DNA from: Pseudomonas caspiana
GTDB taxonomy: Bacteria > Pseudomonadota > Gammaproteobacteria > Pseudomonadales > Pseudomonadaceae
Reading direction: 5' to 3'
Assembly (NCBI RefSeq): GCF_002158995.1
Contig: NZ_LOHF01000001.1
Span: 466,586-530,585, forward strand
DNA length: 64,000 nucleotides
Below, piece after piece: positions 61,690-64,000 of the stretch (position 1 is its first letter; each line of letters begins with the position of its first letter). A model generated the notes under the pieces. That model was not told the DNA's origin, did not search any database, and was given only the letters and a program-made list of their open reading frames with translations. The position numbers and the translations under genes are program-made.

Positions 61690-63647
61690 GCGCCTCTACT
61701 TTGACGACTGTGTTGATCGCCAACCGTGGTGAGATTGCCTGCCGCATCATGCGCACCGCGAAAAACCTTGGCTTGACTACGGTTGCAGTTCACAGCGAAA
61801 CAGACCGTGATGCCCGCCATACCCGCGAAGCAGACATCAAGGTTAACTTGGGTGGTAGCAAAGCTGCCGACAGCTACCTGCAAATTTCCAGATTGATCGC
61901 CGCAGCCCTTGCCAGCGGAGCTCAAGCTATCCATCCCGGCTATGGCTTTCTTTCTGAAAATGCCGAATTCGCCCGGGCCGTTGAAAGCGCTGGCCTGATT
62001 TTCCTCGGCCCGCCCGCCTCGGCCATTGATGCAATGGGCAGCAAGTCCGCGGCCAAATCGCTGATGGAACAGGCTGGCGTGCCGCTGGTACCGGGCTACC
62101 ATGGCGAGGCTCAGGATCTGGCGACGTTTCGCGATGCCGCTGAGCGGATTGGTTACCCGGTACTGCTCAAGGCCACCGCAGGCGGTGGCGGCAAAGGCAT
62201 GAAGGTTGTTGAGCGCGTAGAGGATTTATCCGACGCACTGGCTTCGGCGCAGCGGGAAGCAGCTTCATCGTTTGGCGACTCGCGCATGCTGGTCGAAAAA
62301 TACCTGCTCAAACCTCGTCATGTGGAGATTCAGGTGTTTGCCGATCAACACGGTCACTGCCTGTATCTCAATGAACGCGACTGCTCGATCCAGCGTCGCC
62401 ATCAGAAGGTCGTCGAAGAAGCTCCCGCTCCGGGTCTCAGCCCGCAATTGCGCAAGGCCATGGGCGAAGCTGCGGTCAAAGCCGCGCAGAGCATTGGCTA
62501 TGTCGGCGCCGGGACGGTCGAGTTTCTGCTGGATGCCCGAGGCGAGTTTTTCTTCATGGAAATGAACACCCGCTTGCAGGTTGAACATCCCGTGACCGAA
62601 GCCATTACCGGTCTGGATCTGGTGGAATGGCAGTTGCGAGTCGCTCAAGGCCAGGTGCTGCCGCTGACTCAGGAGCAAGTACCGTTGATGGGGCACGCCA
62701 TCGAAGTGCGGTTGTACGCCGAAGACCCCGATAATGAATTCCTGCCTGCAACCGGCACGTTGGCGCTTTATCGCGAAAGCTTGGTCGGTGCCGGGCGCCG
62801 GGTAGACAGTGGCGTGGCTCAGGGCGACAGCATCTCACCATTTTACGATCCGATGCTTGGCAAGCTGATTGCCTGGGGGGAAGACCGTGAGCAGGCGCGC
62901 TTGCGGCTGCTGGCCATGCTTGATGAGTTCGTTGTGGGTGGGGTCAAAACCAACCTGCCGTTTCTGCGGCGGATCATCGGCCATCCAGCGTTTGCGGCAG
63001 CCGAGCTGGATACCGGCTTCATTCCTCGTCATCAGGCGCAGCTGTTGCCACGCCCTGCGCCATTGTCGGACGAGTTCTGGCAGGCGGCCGCTGCAGCATT
63101 CAGTCAGAGCAAACCTGCGCGCGTGCGTCAGGACGATGCCCACTCGCCTTGGTCCTCGATGACCGGGATGCGCTTTGGTATGGCCAGTGAAGTGGATCTG
63201 CATCTGACCTGCGATGGTCAGGAGCATACCGTCAAACTGCGCGGTGACAGCACTTGGGTGACTCGACTGATTGACGATCAGTTGCTGATTGAGCAAAACG
63301 GCCTGCGCCAGCAGCACCTCGCGCTGCGTCGCGATGACACCCTGTACCTGAAATGGGCCGGAGACCTGCATGCAATCAAACGCTTCAATCCGATCGCCGC
63401 AGCAGACGCCAGTCAAGCCTCCCAAGGCGGACTGACTGCCCCCATGAACGGCAGCATTGTGCGGATTCTGGTTGAAGTCGGCCAGAGTGTCGAAACCGGT
63501 ACGCAACTGGTGGTGCTGGAAGCGATGAAAATGGAACACAGCATCCGCGCTGACCAGGCGGGAGTAGTGACCGCCGTGCATTGCAGCGAGGGAGATATGG
63601 TGAGCGAGGGTGCAGTGCTGGTGGAAATTGAAGCGCTGGCTGAATGA
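61686..63647 (+). CDS. liuD: Methylcrotonyl-CoA carboxylase, biotin carboxylase (alpha) subunit
   Basis: A 653-residue protein. Biotin carboxylase starts VLIANRGEIACRIMRTAKNLG, with the ATP-grasp glycine loop GGGGKGMKVVE and the MEMNTRLQVEHPVTE active site. A biotin-carrier domain ends the protein with LVVLEAMKMEHSIRADQ, biotin on the Lys of AMKM. The 61686 ATG overlaps the liuC stop and opens on the first family residues; the longer frame from 61569 starts inside liuC. It ends the liuABCD operon, followed within 5 bases by a REP-bearing tandem repeat. Confidence 0.96.
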   Translation: MSASTLTTVLIANRGEIACRIMRTAKNLGLTTVAVHSETDRDARHTREADIKVNLGGSKAADSYLQISRLIAAALASGAQAIHPGYGFLSENAEFARAVESAGLIFLGPPASAIDAMGSKSAAKSLMEQAGVPLVPGYHGEAQDLATFRDAAERIGYPVLLKATAGGGGKGMKVVERVEDLSDALASAQREAASSFGDSRMLVEKYLLKPRHVEIQVFADQHGHCLYLNERDCSIQRRHQKVVEEAPAPGLSPQLRKAMGEAAVKAAQSIGYVGAGTVEFLLDARGEFFFMEMNTRLQVEHPVTEAITGLDLVEWQLRVAQGQVLPLTQEQVPLMGHAIEVRLYAEDPDNEFLPATGTLALYRESLVGAGRRVDSGVAQGDSISPFYDPMLGKLIAWGEDREQARLRLLAMLDEFVVGGVKTNLPFLRRIIGHPAFAAAELDTGFIPRHQAQLLPRPAPLSDEFWQAAAAAFSQSKPARVRQDDAHSPWSSMTGMRFGMASEVDLHLTCDGQEHTVKLRGDSTWVTRLIDDQLLIEQNGLRQQHLALRRDDTLYLKWAGDLHAIKRFNPIAAADASQASQGGLTAPMNGSIVRILVEVGQSVETGTQLVVLEAMKMEHSIRADQAGVVTAVHCSEGDMVSEGAVLVEIEALAE

Positions 63648-63651
63648 CGAC

Positions 63652-64000
63652 GTGGGAGCCGGGCTTGCCCGCGATAAGGACAACCCGGTTTACCTGCAAC
63701 ACCGTGGTGTCTGCATCGCGGGCAAGCCCTGCTCCCACATGCACCGATCTCCTGGCAAAGCATTGTTGAACTGCACGACTGAATTCAGAACTGCAAAGCA
63801 AGACTAACTACACGCTATTGCGCAGACAGCACATAACCCTGTGGGAGCCGGGCTTGCCCGCGATATGGGCAACCCGGTTCACCTGCAACACCGTGGAGCC
63901 TGCTTCACGGGCAAGCCCTGCTCCTACATGCAGCGATCTCCTGCCAAAGCATTTCTGAATTGCACGACTGAATTCAGAACGGCAAAGCAAGACTGACTAC
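63652..64000. repeat. Tandem direct repeat of about 160 bp with REP core
   Basis: Two nearly identical units start GTGGGAGCCGGGCTTGCCCG at 63652 and at 63841 and end with CAAAGCAAGACT.ACTAC. Each contains a REP-like inverted pair (GTGGGAGC...GCTCC.AC, GGGCAAGCCC), then the same tail including GCACGACTGAATTCAGAAC. The second unit reaches the window edge, so more may follow. Period 189 bases. Confidence 0.8.

Noticed and set aside
1..64000. tRNA genes, CRISPR arrays, intact transposases, prophage
   Set aside because: I looked for cloverleaf-like sequences, regularly spaced repeats and transposase or phage motifs and saw none that hold up.

Overview
The window looks like a Pseudomonas chromosome of the fluorescens type. 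The evidence is a complete liu leucine-catabolism locus interrupted by a CrcY/CrcZ-type sRNA under a sigma-54 promoter, Pseudomonas-style REP palindromes, a BdlA-like chemoreceptor, a CdhABC/CaiX carnitine cluster and an SdsA-type alkylsulfatase. I saw no rRNA, tRNA, CRISPR array or intact insertion sequence.

Left part (1-22 kb). A mostly envelope-directed accessory region. It holds a leftward run of small exported proteins and lipoproteins (1-3071), the five-gene yfaPATSQ operon around a bacterial alpha-2-macroglobulin (3250-12722), a second set of DUF4189 and lipoprotein genes (13190-16564, including a DUF4189 pseudogene), a NarL-type response regulator with a hybrid histidine kinase (16835-19301), and a pair of oligopeptide-type ABC permeases flanked by two related small ORFs (19924-22129). 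Four copies of a palindrome (ATAGTACA-N2-TGTACTAT) sit upstream of these operons and nowhere else that I saw. The simplest reading is one regulon, perhaps controlled by the two-component system in its middle.

22-33 kb. A PRISE-like SDR gene, then a carnitine/gamma-butyrobetaine cluster: cdhC-cdhA-cdhB, a gamma-butyrobetaine hydroxylase-like dioxygenase, a second dioxygenase paired with an HD-domain enzyme (resembling the TmpA/TmpB pair), a divergent GlxA/CdhR-type AraC regulator, a class II aldolase and a CaiX-type binding protein.

33-51 kb. Three chemoreceptors (one soluble PAS-PAS type), a thymidylate-kinase-like protein, a membrane metallophosphoesterase coupled to a DCC-family protein, a secreted SGNH hydrolase, a leftward sulfatase/DUF1254/outer-membrane-channel group, an SDR beside a LysR remnant, and a PNPOx-like flavoprotein. 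A 1.1 kb stretch (45852-46947) has no supportable gene.

51-64 kb. A HAD phosphatase diverges from an iron-sulfur photolyase/cryptochrome that has a LitR/PplR-like operator in front and a DUF2256 gene behind. An isochorismatase-like hydrolase and an AraC regulator follow. The liu locus comes last: liuR-liuE, the CrcY-type RNA, then liuABCD. LiuR palindromes precede both halves. The right edge carries a tandem repeat of about 160 bp that includes REP sequences.
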